Below are positions 50,101-59,358 of a stretch of DNA of 64,000 bases, in pieces. Below the pieces are notes generated by a model. That model did not search any database, was not told the origin of the DNA, and saw only the letters and a list, made by a program, of their open reading frames with translations. Position 1 is the stretch's first letter; each line of letters starts with the position of its first letter. The stretch covers positions 62,001-126,000 of the forward strand of contig DASVCL010000012.1 of NCBI GenBank assembly GCA_036381615.1. Reading direction: 5' to 3'. The stretch is from CALANV01 sp036381615 (lineage in GTDB: Bacteria; Pseudomonadota; Alphaproteobacteria; CACIAM-22H2). The translations under genes were made by a program, and so were the position numbers.

Positions 50101-51884
50101 GGCAGTCCGTCCTGCGGCTGGGCGCCGAAGTAGGCGGCAATGACGTTGCGATCGGCCCGGACATCCGACGGATTGCCGGCGGCGATCACCCGTCCGGCGT
50201 CAAGGCAGACGAGACGGTCCGCAATAGCCATCAGGAACGGCACGTTGTGCTCGATCACGATCAGCGCAAGACCGGACGTCCGTAGGTCTTTGAGGCGGAA
50301 TGCCAAATCCTGCTGCTCTATTTCGTTGAGCCCGGCCGCCGGTTCGTCGAGAAGAAGCAATCGCGGCTCGAGCGCAAGCGCGCGGGCAATCTCCAACCGG
50401 CGTCTCAGTCCCTGGGCGAGATTACCGGCCGGCTCGAAGGCGGCGTCCGACATACCGAGGCGTTCAAGAAGGTGCGCCGCCTGACGCTTGGCCAGATCGA
50501 GCGGGGCATCGACTTTCGTCGAGCCCTTCGGCCGGCCGGATCCGGTGCCCAGCCTCGTCAGTCGCGCGACCGCCACGTTTTCAAGACACGTCATATCGTC
50601 GACAAGTTCGATCAGCTGAAACGTTCGCGCAACGCCGCACTGCGCGATCCGGAAGGCCGGATCGTGCGTTATGTCCTGCCCCATCAGCCGAACCTCGCCC
50701 GCGTCCGCGGGCGTCAGCCCGGTCACGATGTTGACGAGCGTCGTCTTTCCCGAACCGTTCGGCCCGATCAGACCGACGATTTCACCCCGGTCGACCTGGA
50801 ACGAGACATTTTCGAGCGCGGTCACGCCGCCAAACCGTTTGGTTAGGCCGCTGACCGAAAGCAACGGCACCTCCGTTGCGACGTTGTCCGGTGCGGCGCT
50901 TGGGAGTGGCACCGGTGACGGCAACGTTTGCCGCGGCTTGAGTCCCAATCGAGCGCCGATCCGATCAAGCAACCCGGCGAGTCCGTCCGGTGCGACGATG
51001 ATCATCGCCAGCAACGCGCCACCATAGGCGATCAGGTAATAGTGCTCGAGAAACCGGAACCATTCCGGCAACTGCACCAGCAGGAATGCGCCGAAGAACG
51101 CGCCGATCACGCGCGTCCTGCCGCCGATCACCGCCATGGCCAAACACGTGACCATGACATGGAATTCGAGCACTTCGGGCGAGACGACCCGCAGCGTGTG
51201 GGCATGAAGCGCCCCGGCGATGCCCGCAAACGCGGCACTCAGCAGGAACGCCGAAAACCGCAGCCGCGCGGTATCGAGGCCGATCGACATCGCCGCCAGC
51301 TCGCTCGTCCGCATGAGCTGGAAGGCGCGGCCGCGGATGTCGCGCATCAACCACCACGCGACGAGCGCGCATACCCCGGCAATCCCCCACACGAATGCCA
51401 GCGTCGGATAGCCGCGCGGCAGCACCAGCCCGAAGGCGCCGATTCCCGGCACCCCGGCCAAGCCATTGGCGCCGCCGGTCACCGATTCCCACCTGATGGC
51501 GATCAGCAGCGCCACTTGGGCGATGCCCAGCGTCGCAAGAGCGAAGTAATGCGATTCGAGGCGAAGAACCGGTACCGCCACCACGACCGCGACAAGAACC
51601 GGAACGACGATCGAGAGCGGAAACGTCGCCGGAAAGCTCCACCCGAACCTGGCGCCGAGAATTCCGGTGACATACGCGGCGATGCCGAAGAATGCCCCCT
51701 GCGTCAAGGCCAATGCGCCGGCGTGCCCGAAGATGAACTGGTAGCCGAGAACCAGGATCGCGTAGATCCCGACCAGCGTGAACACGCGCAAGTCGTAGGG
51801 TGACGTGAAGACGAGCGGCCACGCAACCAGACATGCCAGGCCGGCGAGCGGCATCAGCCGGGAGGTGGGTACGTGCCTGCTCAT
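50097..51884 (-). CDS. LivM permease fused to LivG ATPase
   Basis: This 595-residue protein joins two transporter subunits. Residues about 1-325 are a LivM-type permease with about nine hydrophobic segments and the family block FGHAGALALTQGAFFGIAAY. From about 355 on it is LivG: FGGVTALENVSFQVDRGEIV, Walker A LIGPNGSGKTTLVNIV, signature LAQGLRRRLEIARALA and Walker B RLLLLDEPAAGLNEIE. The ATG at 51884 overlaps the livH stop (ATGA); a much longer frame upstream is a shadow of livH. LivM-LivG fusions are known in some proteobacteria. It would form a heterodimeric permease with LivH and pair with LivF. Confidence 0.9.
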   Translation of the reverse strand: MSRHVPTSRLMPLAGLACLVAWPLVFTSPYDLRVFTLVGIYAILVLGYQFIFGHAGALALTQGAFFGIAAYVTGILGARFGWSFPATFPLSIVVPVLVAVVVAVPVLRLESHYFALATLGIAQVALLIAIRWESVTGGANGLAGVPGIGAFGLVLPRGYPTLAFVWGIAGVCALVAWWLMRDIRGRAFQLMRTSELAAMSIGLDTARLRFSAFLLSAAFAGIAGALHAHTLRVVSPEVLEFHVMVTCLAMAVIGGRTRVIGAFFGAFLLVQLPEWFRFLEHYYLIAYGGALLAMIIVAPDGLAGLLDRIGARLGLKPRQTLPSPVPLPSAAPDNVATEVPLLSVSGLTKRFGGVTALENVSFQVDRGEIVGLIGPNGSGKTTLVNIVTGLTPADAGEVRLMGQDITHDPAFRIAQCGVARTFQLIELVDDMTCLENVAVARLTRLGTGSGRPKGSTKVDAPLDLAKRQAAHLLERLGMSDAAFEPAGNLAQGLRRRLEIARALALEPRLLLLDEPAAGLNEIEQQDLAFRLKDLRTSGLALIVIEHNVPFLMAIADRLVCLDAGRVIAAGNPSDVRADRNVIAAYFGAQPQDGLP

Positions 51885-52795
51885 GCACGACGCTGCGCGA
51901 TCTCGCCGAACAGGCCCTGCGGACGAAGAAACAGCACGGCGAGCAAGGCGACGTAGAGAACGATCGATGCGGATGTCTGGGAGAACATCCCGTGTATTGC
52001 AGCCGGCAGAAACGGGACCAGCAGCGGCAATGCCGGAAACATGATTTCGAACACCGCGATGAGCATGGCCCCGGCGATCGCGCCATGCAGCCGGCCCCAT
52101 CCGCCGATGGTCGCCGCGATGTAGGCTTTGAGGATGTAGTTGGTCCCGTCGGTCGGCGTGATGAAATAGGTATTGGCGAGCAGTAGTCCGGCGACCCCGG
52201 CAAGAGCGGCTGCGAGCGCGAACGTAAGCGCGATCATCAGGTTGACGCGGATGCCGAGTGCCGCCGCCATCTCGCGGTCCTGGGCCGTCGCGCGCAGGCT
52301 CTGCCCAAGTCGGGTTCGCATGAGCAGGACGTGCTGGCCGGCGACGAGAAGTGCAGCGATCGCGACGACCGCGATGGCCTGAATGCCGATCGTAAGACCG
52401 CCGACGTCGATGTTGCCTGCTGCGAGGAGCGGCGGCGTGGCGCGCGGCTCGGGCCCGAACGTCACCATCGCGACGTTCTGGAAGATGACTCCAAGTGCGA
52501 TCGTGCTGATGAAAACGGAAACCGGCGGACGGGATTTCAACGGAAAGTACCCGATTGCGGAGAAGGCCAGCCCGAGCAGCCCGGTAAGCAGCACGACCGC
52601 CGGCAGGAGCACGAGCCCCGGTACGGGCCAAAGATTGGCCAATCCGATCGCGACGAAGCCGCCTGCCATCACCATGTCGCCCTGCGCGAAGTTGACCGCC
52701 CCGGTCGCGTTCAACACCAGAACGAAGCCGAGCGCACAAAGAGCGTAGGCCGCGCCCAAGGCGACGCCGTTGACGAGGAGCTGCAGGGTCAACAT
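51881..52795 (-). CDS. livH: Branched-chain amino acid ABC transporter permease LivH
   Basis: The 304-residue integral membrane protein matches LivH. It begins QLLVNGVALGAAYALCALGF and VLVLNATGAVNFAQGDMVMA, the family signature with the N-F-A-Q-G loop. About eight hydrophobic segments follow, with the EAA-like region around LGQSLRATAQDREMAAALGI, which contacts the ATPase. It lies 88 bases downstream of the binding protein gene, and its stop overlaps the start of LivM-LivG. The product forms the inner-membrane channel with LivM. Confidence 0.9.
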   Translation of the reverse strand: MLTLQLLVNGVALGAAYALCALGFVLVLNATGAVNFAQGDMVMAGGFVAIGLANLWPVPGLVLLPAVVLLTGLLGLAFSAIGYFPLKSRPPVSVFISTIALGVIFQNVAMVTFGPEPRATPPLLAAGNIDVGGLTIGIQAIAVVAIAALLVAGQHVLLMRTRLGQSLRATAQDREMAAALGIRVNLMIALTFALAAALAGVAGLLLANTYFITPTDGTNYILKAYIAATIGGWGRLHGAIAGAMLIAVFEIMFPALPLLVPFLPAAIHGMFSQTSASIVLYVALLAVLFLRPQGLFGEIAQRRA

Positions 52796-52883
52796 CCCGG
52801 CTTGCCGATCAGGCCCCCAGCCGCAGCGGCCGCAATTCGTCCTTCCGAAGCGGCCCGCCCGCGGCCGCGGCGTTGCACGATCC

Positions 52884-54023
52884 TCACGGTGTCAGCGCGC
52901 CGGTGATGTTGTCGTAGCGCTTGACGACCTTGGGCACGCGCGTCCGACCATCGAAGCACATGATGACGGCCGAATGCGCCATGTTGCCGCGTCCGTCCGA
53001 CTTGTACGTCATGGCGACGCCGTCGTAGCGCATACCGGCCAGCGCGCGCGCCACCTCGGCGGGCGTGCGGGCGCCCTTCGACACGGCCTCGAGGACCATC
53101 ATCGTGCCGTCGTATTGACCGAGCGCGAATCCGTCGGGTTCGACGCCGAACGTCTCCCGATATTGCTGCAGAAAGCGTTCCATTTCCGGTGTCCCGCCCG
53201 AAACCGGGGACGCATTGGCTTCGGCGCAGACGCCACGCAGCTCTTCGGGTTCGAGCAGGGCGGCCGTCGGCGGCTGATGCATCGCCGAGCCTGCGACGAT
53301 CGGGATGCCCACCCCCATGGCCGCAGCCTGCCGGATGAACAATGCGGTCGGACCGGAATGCAGATGAATGAGAATGCCGTCGGGATTGGCGGCCTTCGCC
53401 TTGCTCAGAACCGGCAGCATGTCCCGAACCTGCACCTCGAGCGCCTCCTCGAACACGGGCGCAAGACCGTGTTTCGCGAGATTCTCGACGATATGGCGGC
53501 GGCCGCTCTGGCCGTAAGCGGTCGTCTGGTAGACGAGCGCCAGCCGGCGCAGGCCGAGTTCTTCGACCGCGTAACGCACATGAGCGACCTTCGTGACGTC
53601 GTCGCCCGGGAAAAACCGGAAAACGTAAGGGTTGCCCATCTCGGTGATCTGAGCGGTACCCGAGACCGTGACCAGAGGCACCTTTCGCTCCAGCACGATG
53701 GGAAGCATCGCCAGCATCTGGGTTCCGAGCATCGATGCGACAACGGCAGTCACGGAACCCCGATCCAGCGCCCGCTCCAGTGCATTGACGGCGCCTTCGG
53801 GCGAGACGCCGGTATCGACGACGTCGTACTGGACGCGAAGATTCGGCGGGGCATTCCGGATCGCGAGCACGGCGCCATTGCGCTGGCTGGTACCTTCCAG
53901 CGACAGGAATCCGGTGATCGGCACCAGGACCGGGATGCTCACATCGACCGGCGCGGATTGCTCCGCGTGGACTGGTGAAAGCATGAGCAATGCCATCAGC
54001 CCGGTCAGCCAACTGTATCGCAT
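52884..54023 (-). CDS. ABC transporter substrate-binding protein (LivJ/LivK type)
   Basis: This 379-residue protein has a signal peptide (MRYSWLTGLMALLMLSPVHA, cut before EQS) and a type 1 periplasmic-binding fold. VDVSIPVLVPITGFLSLEGT, typical of amino-acid/amide binding proteins (Peripla_BP_6), comes first, then ALYQTTAYGQSGR-like and GIPIVAGSAMHQPPTAALLE segments. The ATG at 54023 has GGAGG seven bases upstream. The frame runs back to 54290, but that part encodes a chemotaxis receptor fragment, not a natural N terminus. It heads the livH/livMG/livF operon. The ligand is unknown; related proteins bind branched-chain amino acids, amides or aromatic acids. Confidence 0.88.
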   Translation of the reverse strand: MRYSWLTGLMALLMLSPVHAEQSAPVDVSIPVLVPITGFLSLEGTSQRNGAVLAIRNAPPNLRVQYDVVDTGVSPEGAVNALERALDRGSVTAVVASMLGTQMLAMLPIVLERKVPLVTVSGTAQITEMGNPYVFRFFPGDDVTKVAHVRYAVEELGLRRLALVYQTTAYGQSGRRHIVENLAKHGLAPVFEEALEVQVRDMLPVLSKAKAANPDGILIHLHSGPTALFIRQAAAMGVGIPIVAGSAMHQPPTAALLEPEELRGVCAEANASPVSGGTPEMERFLQQYRETFGVEPDGFALGQYDGTMMVLEAVSKGARTPAEVARALAGMRYDGVAMTYKSDGRGNMAHSAVIMCFDGRTRVPKVVKRYDNITGALTP

Positions 54024-54510
54024 GCAAGATCCTCCATGACGCCTTGCCCACGGATTCGCCGGCAGGATATTGCAGCCAATACCGCCCATCGGGAAGCACC
54101 GAACCCGCGGCTGCCTCGCATGTCCCAAGTTCGACCTGATCCTGGCGGCGCCGCAGCCGTCAGACGAAACCTCGGCCGTGCCGCGCGCCGCTTCCCGGCC
54201 TTTGTGGGCGATCTCGTGCGTCGCGGCTCCCTGCGCCTTCACCGCCGCAGCGATCGTCGTCGCGATTTCTTTGATCTCGCCGATCGTCATGACCGGGCCC
54301 TTGGCCGCCCTTGGATCGACGCGATCTGCCGAGCGATTCCAGCACTGACGGGCCGTTTACGGGCGGTCCGGGTCCCTCCATGATGATCCGGCCCCGGCGC
54401 GACAGATCCGGTGGCAGCCGGAGCCCTCGGGCGACCGGATCGGCCGGGATGGCGGCGGCTTGCGGACACCCGCCTTGGCCCGCCCGGACAGGCCGTGTAA
54501 TGAAGTGGGC
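54024..54510. other. Intergenic region with gene remnant
   Basis: About 487 bases between two divergent genes. The only recognisable content is a broken methyl-accepting chemotaxis protein fragment at 54143-54328. No promoter is called. Confidence 0.6.
54143..54328 (-). pseudogene. Remnant of a methyl-accepting chemotaxis protein
   Basis: The minus strand encodes TIGEIKEIATTIAAAVKAQG, then AATHEIAHKGREAARGTAEV and SS. This matches the end of a chemoreceptor signalling domain, where intact proteins read I-x-E-I-A, then A-A-x-E-Q-G-A-A-T-x-E-I-A-x-N-V and A-A-x-G-T-x-E-V-S-S-N-I. Just upstream, in another frame, QIASIQG continues the same helix pattern, showing a frameshift. Only about 55 residues remain; ligand-binding and membrane parts are absent. 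It is a decayed gene or a fragment left by a rearrangement. It runs into the upstream part of the binding protein frame and could be mistaken for its N terminus. Confidence 0.65.
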
Positions 54511-55953
54511 ATGACGATGCTTCCATCCGTGCGTGAAATCGTCCTGGCAGAAGCGCTCGACCGAATCCGGGCGGTCGTGGGACCGACCGGCTGGACCACC
54601 GATCCGGCCGAAATGGCGCCGCATCTGGTCGAGGAGCGCGGCCTCTATCGCGGCCGCGCGCTGATGGTCGTTCGCCCGGCCTCGACGTCGCAGGTCGCCG
54701 ATATCGTGCGCATCTGTGCCGAGGCCGAGCTCCCGATTGTGCCGCAGGGCGGCAATACGGGCCTCGTCGGCGGCGGCGTGCCGCATGAGCGGGGCGACGA
54801 AATCGTCTTGAGCCTGTCGCGGATGAACCGCGTCCGGGCCGTCGATCCGCTTAACTATACGATTACGGTCGAGGCCGGGTGCATCCTCGCCAACGTGCAG
54901 CAGGCCGCCGAACAGGCCGATCGGCTCTTTCCCTTGAGCCTCGGCGCCGAGGGCACGTGCCAGATCGGCGGCAATCTGTCGACGAACGCGGGCGGAATTG
55001 GGGTCCTGCGCTACGGCATGGCCCGCGACCTCGTACTTGGTCTGGAGGTCGTCCTGCCGGACGGGCGGATCTGGGACGGGCTCACGGGACTGCGCAAGGA
55101 CAATACCGGCTACGACCTGAAACAGCTCTTCATCGGTGCGGAGGGAACGCTCGGCATCATCACGGCCGCCGTCCTCAAGCTGTTCCCGCGGCCGTGCAGC
55201 ATCGAAACCGCCTTCATCGGTGTTCCCGATCCGGCGGCCGCGATCGAGCTGCTCGCCCGGCTGCGAGCCGGTACGGGCGACTGCGTCACCGCGTTCGAAC
55301 TGATCTCGCGGACCGTGCTCGAGATGGCGCTGCGGCACATCCCCGGGACGGCCGATCCTCTTGCCGACCAGCATCCCTGGTACGTCCTCATGGAAGCGTC
55401 GTCCGGAGAGGCGACCGGCGGCCTGCGCACCAGCGTTGAAGCCGTTCTGGCCGAGGCTGCCGAGGCCGGTCTGGTGCGCGATGCAACCATCGCCGCCTCC
55501 GGCGAGCAGGCAAGGGCGCTCTGGCGGCTGCGCGAGACACTGACGGAGGCGCAGAAGCCGGAAGGCGGCAGCATCAAGCACGACGTGTCCGTACCCGTCT
55601 CGAAAGTGCCTGAGTTCATCGCACGCGCCACCAGTGCCTGCGAGGCGGCCCTGCCCGGCATCCGGGTGGTTGCCTTCGGTCACGTCGGCGACGGCAACAT
55701 CCACTTCAATCTGAGCCAGCCTGTCGGTGCCGACCGGGGCACTTACCTGGCCCGCTGGGCGGAATTCAACCGGATCGTCCACGATATCGTCGCCGAACTC
55801 GGCGGCAGCATCTCGGCCGAGCACGGAATCGGCCGACTCAAGCGCGACGAGCTCGTCCACTACAAGTCGCCGGTGGCCATCGAACTGATGCGAACGCTCA
55901 AGCGCGCTCTCGATCCGAAAGGCATCATGAATCCAGGCAAGGTAATCGAATGA
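54511..55953 (+). CDS. FAD-binding oxidoreductase (GlcD/D2HGDH type)
   Basis: This 480-residue flavoenzyme belongs to the VAO/PCMH family with the FAD-oxidase C-terminal domain. The FAD-binding half shows PIVPQGGNTGLVGGGVPH, LSLGAEGTCQIGGNLSTNAG and LRKDNTGYDLKQLFIGAEGT. The C-terminal half has VAFGHVGDGNIHFNLSQPVG and SISAEHGIGRLKRDEL, the metal and substrate-binding histidines. This pattern fits D-2-hydroxyacid dehydrogenases such as D-2-hydroxyglutarate or D-lactate dehydrogenase. The ATG at 54511 follows GTGGGC; a longer frame from 54460 is less likely. The stop overlaps the next gene as ATGA, so oxidation of a hydroxyacid and acyl-CoA dehydrogenation may belong to one pathway. Confidence 0.88.
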   Translation: MTMLPSVREIVLAEALDRIRAVVGPTGWTTDPAEMAPHLVEERGLYRGRALMVVRPASTSQVADIVRICAEAELPIVPQGGNTGLVGGGVPHERGDEIVLSLSRMNRVRAVDPLNYTITVEAGCILANVQQAAEQADRLFPLSLGAEGTCQIGGNLSTNAGGIGVLRYGMARDLVLGLEVVLPDGRIWDGLTGLRKDNTGYDLKQLFIGAEGTLGIITAAVLKLFPRPCSIETAFIGVPDPAAAIELLARLRAGTGDCVTAFELISRTVLEMALRHIPGTADPLADQHPWYVLMEASSGEATGGLRTSVEAVLAEAAEAGLVRDATIAASGEQARALWRLRETLTEAQKPEGGSIKHDVSVPVSKVPEFIARATSACEAALPGIRVVAFGHVGDGNIHFNLSQPVGADRGTYLARWAEFNRIVHDIVAELGGSISAEHGIGRLKRDELVHYKSPVAIELMRTLKRALDPKGIMNPGKVIE

Positions 55954-57743
55954 CCTACGTTGCACCGCTCAAGGACATGCAGTTCGTCCTGCGCGAGCTT
56001 GCGGGACTTGAACGCATCGCCGCCCTGCCTGGGGGCGAGGCGGCGGAGCCCGAGCTCGTCGCCCAGATGCTCGAGCAGGCCGCCAAACTGGCGGAAGAGG
56101 AACTGGCGCCGCTGAATGCGTCCGGCGACCGTATCGGTTCGGTGCTGGAGAACGGCGTGGTCCGCACGCCGCCGGGCTGGCGCGACGCCTATCGCAAGTA
56201 CGTCGACGGCGGTTGGAACAGCGTCCCCTTCGATCCCGAGTATGGCGGGCAAGGCGTTCCATGGGTGGTCGCCACGGCCATCCAGGAAATGTGGCAGTCA
56301 GCCAACATGTCGTTCGGCCTCTGCCCGCTCCTCAACCAAGGTGCCGTGGAATTGTTGCAGGCACATGGTTCGCCGGAGCAGAAGCGCCTGTTCCTGCCGA
56401 AGATGATTTCGGGCGAATGGACCGGAACGATGAACCTGACCGAGCCGCAGGCGGGCTCCGACGTCGGGGCGCTGCGCACGCGGGCCGTGCCGGCCGACGG
56501 CCATTACCGGATAACCGGTCAGAAGATCTTCATCACCTATGGCGAACACGATCTCGCCGACAACATCATCCATATGGTCCTCGCGCGAACCCCGGGCGCC
56601 CCGGCCGGGACGCGCGGCATCTCGCTTTTCATCGTGCCGAAGATCCTGGTCGGCCCCGATGGCAGGCTGCAGGGCCGCAACGACCTGCGGTGCGTCTCGT
56701 TGGAACACAAACTCGGGATCAAGGCGTCGCCGACGGCCGTCATGGCTTACGGCGACAATGACGGCGCCATCGGGTTTCTCGTGGGCGAGGAGAACCGCGG
56801 CCTCGAGTACATGTTCACGATGATGAACAATGCCCGCCTCAACGTCGGGCTTCAGGGCGTCGCGATTGCCGAGCGTGCGTACCAGCAGGCGCGCGACTAT
56901 GCCAGGGCCCGGATTCAGGGGCGGGATCTTGCCGGCCGTTCCCCAGAGGCGGTCGCCATCATCAATCACCCGGACGTCCGCCGCATGTTGCTGACCATGC
57001 GGGCGGCGACAGAAGCGGGGCGTGCCCTCACCTACTACGCATTTGCCGCTCTCGACCTCGCCAGGCGCCACCCCGATGCCGGGGAACGCGCCCGCCAGCA
57101 GGCGCTCGCCGACCTGCTGACCCCGGTGGCGAAGGCATGGTGCACGGATCTCGGCGTCGAAGTCGCGTCGACCGGCGTCCAGGTGCACGGTGGCGTCGGC
57201 TTCATCGAGGAGACCGGCGCCGCGCAGCACTTGCGGGATGCGCGAATCGCCCCGATCTACGAAGGCACCAACGGCATCCAGGCAAACGACCTCGTCTTCC
57301 GGAAGATCGGCCGCGACGAAGGTGCCGCCGCGCAAGCCTTCCTCGACGAGGTGGGAGCCCTCGAGGCGAAACTGGCCACCGCCCCCGGCGAGGATCTCGC
57401 CAAAATCGGCGCCCAGCTCGCCGCCGGCGTGTCGGCGCTCCGCGACGCAACTGGATGGATCGTCGCGACCCAGCGGCAGGAGCCGCGCGCGGTCGCGGCG
57501 GGGGCGGTGCCGTATCTGCGGCTGTTTGGCACCGTCGCCGGCGGGTACCTGATGGCGAAGGCGGCGCTCGCGGCCCAGCGGGCCGTTGCCGACGGCGCCG
57601 CGGGCGACCGGGCGTTCTGCGAAACCAAGATCGCCACGGCGCGTTTCTATGCCGACCATTTCCTCAGTCAGGCGCCCATGCTGCTTCATCCCGTCACGCG
57701 CGGCGCCGACAGCATCCTCCGAGTCGCTGACGATCAGTTCTGA
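55950..57743 (+). CDS. Acyl-CoA dehydrogenase, long form with C-terminal extension
   Basis: The 597-residue product is an acyl-CoA dehydrogenase of the long type (FadE5/DmdC-like) with a C-terminal helical extension. FAD and substrate blocks are visible: GTMNLTEPQAGSDVGALRTR, KIFITYGEHDLADNIIHMVL, NARLNVGLQGVAIAERAYQQ and VQVHGGVGFIEETGAAQHLR. The putative catalytic Glu is in APIYEGTNGIQANDL. Its length (about 600) and the late ATGWIVATQ/CETKIATARFYADH extension separate it from the 380-residue class. It starts within the oxidase stop codon. The substrate may be a medium- or branched-chain acyl-CoA or methylmercaptopropionyl-CoA; the sequence does not decide. Confidence 0.88.
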   Translation: MTYVAPLKDMQFVLRELAGLERIAALPGGEAAEPELVAQMLEQAAKLAEEELAPLNASGDRIGSVLENGVVRTPPGWRDAYRKYVDGGWNSVPFDPEYGGQGVPWVVATAIQEMWQSANMSFGLCPLLNQGAVELLQAHGSPEQKRLFLPKMISGEWTGTMNLTEPQAGSDVGALRTRAVPADGHYRITGQKIFITYGEHDLADNIIHMVLARTPGAPAGTRGISLFIVPKILVGPDGRLQGRNDLRCVSLEHKLGIKASPTAVMAYGDNDGAIGFLVGEENRGLEYMFTMMNNARLNVGLQGVAIAERAYQQARDYARARIQGRDLAGRSPEAVAIINHPDVRRMLLTMRAATEAGRALTYYAFAALDLARRHPDAGERARQQALADLLTPVAKAWCTDLGVEVASTGVQVHGGVGFIEETGAAQHLRDARIAPIYEGTNGIQANDLVFRKIGRDEGAAAQAFLDEVGALEAKLATAPGEDLAKIGAQLAAGVSALRDATGWIVATQRQEPRAVAAGAVPYLRLFGTVAGGYLMAKAALAAQRAVADGAAGDRAFCETKIATARFYADHFLSQAPMLLHPVTRGADSILRVADDQF

Positions 57744-57934
57744 CTCGACCGTTCCTTCCTGAACGCGCCGCCGCCGGAAAGGCCCGAGAGCCCGCGCCGG
57801 GCGCGATATTGCCGCGCGCCGAGGGAAAATTTACGGTCGGCGCTTAGTTTTTTCTTGCATCGGGGGGGCTTTGGTCCCAAATAGCGATCCTCGTAATCCT
57901 TATCTCTTTCGGGACAGGAGGATGATGGAAAGAG

Positions 57935-58453
57935 ATGGCGAAGGCGTCGGTCCATAAGTTGGGAGTGGTGACGGGTGGGCGGCGTGGCAGCGCCGCAGCG
58001 ATGAAGGCGCAGGCGACTGTTTCGTCGGCGCAGCCACTGGCGGTTGCTCAGACTCCGGCGCAGGCCGAGCCGACTCCCGCGAAGGATTACTTCGTCGAAC
58101 GCAACGGCGTGAAGTTTGCCGGCACCCACCTGCTCGTGGAGCTCTGGGGGGCCAAGAACCTTGGCGATCTTACGATCACCGACGCCATGCTGCGCGACTC
58201 GACGAGCGCGGCCGGTGCGACTCTGCTGCACGTCCACCTGCACCACTTCGGCCCGAACGCCGGCCTGTCGGGCGTGGCCGTGCTGGCGGAGAGTCACATC
58301 TCGATCCACACCTGGCCGGAACGCGGCTACGCGGCGATCGACATCTTCATGTGCGGCGCCTGCGATCCGTACAAGGCGATCCCGGTGATCCGCCGCGCAT
58401 TCGAGCCGGCCTCCGTCCAGATCTCCGAACAGAAGCGCGGAGTGATCGCGTGA
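57935..58453 (+). CDS. speD: S-adenosylmethionine decarboxylase proenzyme SpeD
   Basis: SpeD makes decarboxylated SAM, the aminopropyl donor for spermidine. It self-cleaves to give a pyruvoyl group. In this 172-residue proenzyme cleavage is expected before Ser120 in LAESHISIHTWPERGYAAID. Other family features are KFAGTHLLVELWGAKNLGDL, the conserved HVHLHHFGPNAGLSGVAVLA and the cysteine in FMCGACDPYKAIPV. A poorly conserved extension of about 50 residues precedes the class 1B core, longer than in T. maritima. It may reflect an early start choice, but no better-placed start with a ribosome binding site is visible. The stop overlaps speE as GTGA. Confidence 0.92.
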   Translation: MAKASVHKLGVVTGGRRGSAAAMKAQATVSSAQPLAVAQTPAQAEPTPAKDYFVERNGVKFAGTHLLVELWGAKNLGDLTITDAMLRDSTSAAGATLLHVHLHHFGPNAGLSGVAVLAESHISIHTWPERGYAAIDIFMCGACDPYKAIPVIRRAFEPASVQISEQKRGVIA

Positions 58454-59331
58454 GCCAGCCGAAGAACGGCGACCTTGCCGACGGCTGGTTCCAGGAAAAG
58501 CTGTTCCCGCACGTACGGCAGACGTTCCAGATCTCGCAGATCATCTATCGCGAGCGGACCGAGCACCAGGACCTGGTGATCTTCGAGACGCCGACCTACG
58601 GTCGGGTGCTTGCCCTGGACGACGTCATCCAGGTCACGGAAAAGGACGAGTTCGTCTATCACGAGATGATGACGCACGTGCCGATCCTTGCCCACGGCAA
58701 GGCGCGCAAGGTGCTCATCATCGGTGGCGGCGACGGCGGCATTCTGCGCGAGACGCTGCGACACAAGGACGTCCAGAAGGTCACGATGGTCGAGATCGAC
58801 CGCGGCGTCGTCGACATGTGCCTCCGGTACATGCCGTCGATCCCGCAGAAGGCCTTCGACGACAAGCGAACCGACCTCGTCATCGCCGACGGGGCGAAGT
58901 TCGTCGCGGAGACGAAGGACCGATACGATGTCATCATCGTCGACTCGACCGACCCCATGGGACCGGGCGAAGTCCTGTTCACCGAGGAGTTCTATCGGAA
59001 TTGCCGCCGCTGCTTGACCGACGGCGGCGTCCTCGTGAACCAGAACGGCGTCCCGTTCATGCAGCCGGACGAAGTGTCGATGACGTACCGGCGGCGCAAG
59101 AAGTCGTTCAAGGACGTGGGCTTCTACGTCGCCGCCGTGCCGAGCTACTACGGCGGGTTCATGACCCTCGGCTGGGCGACCAACAACAGAAAGCTGCGCG
59201 AGACGACGCTCGCGACGCTGACGAAGCGCTTCAAGGCGGCCCGGCTCAAGACCAAGTACTACACGCCGGAAGTCCATCGCGGCGCTTTCGCCCTGCCGCA
59301 GTTCATTCAGGGTTACATCAAGCAGCGGTGA
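58450..59331 (+). CDS. speE: Spermidine synthase SpeE
   Basis: SpeE transfers the aminopropyl group from decarboxylated SAM to putrescine. The 293-residue product has the N-terminal small domain FQEKLFPHVRQTFQISQIIY. GRVLALDDVIQVTEKDEFVY and HVPILAHGKARKVLIIGGGD come next. The SAM-like site contains GGDGGILRETLRHKDVQKVT, and the catalytic aspartate is in IIVDSTDPMGPGEVLFTEEF. Its length fits the family. The GTG at 58450 starts SQPKNGDLADGW and overlaps the speD stop; a longer frame from 58351 is a speD shadow. The two genes form a spermidine operon, ended by a perfect hairpin. Confidence 0.94.
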   Translation: MSQPKNGDLADGWFQEKLFPHVRQTFQISQIIYRERTEHQDLVIFETPTYGRVLALDDVIQVTEKDEFVYHEMMTHVPILAHGKARKVLIIGGGDGGILRETLRHKDVQKVTMVEIDRGVVDMCLRYMPSIPQKAFDDKRTDLVIADGAKFVAETKDRYDVIIVDSTDPMGPGEVLFTEEFYRNCRRCLTDGGVLVNQNGVPFMQPDEVSMTYRRRKKSFKDVGFYVAAVPSYYGGFMTLGWATNNRKLRETTLATLTKRFKAARLKTKYYTPEVHRGAFALPQFIQGYIKQR

Positions 59332-59358
59332 CGGGCCGCGATTCGCGGTCCCCTTCCC

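Noticed and set aside
50097..52739. An 880-residue version of the LivM-LivG gene starting at 52739
   Set aside because: Its first 285 residues are a shadow of livH in another frame; the ATG at 51884 with an ATGA overlap is the natural start.
52884..54290. A 468-residue binding protein starting at 54290
   Set aside because: The extra N-terminal residues are a chemoreceptor remnant; the signal peptide and ribosome binding site support 54023.
54160..55965. 601-codon minus-strand frame opposite the FAD oxidase
   Set aside because: No domain match; the sense strand gene has clear FAD-binding motifs.
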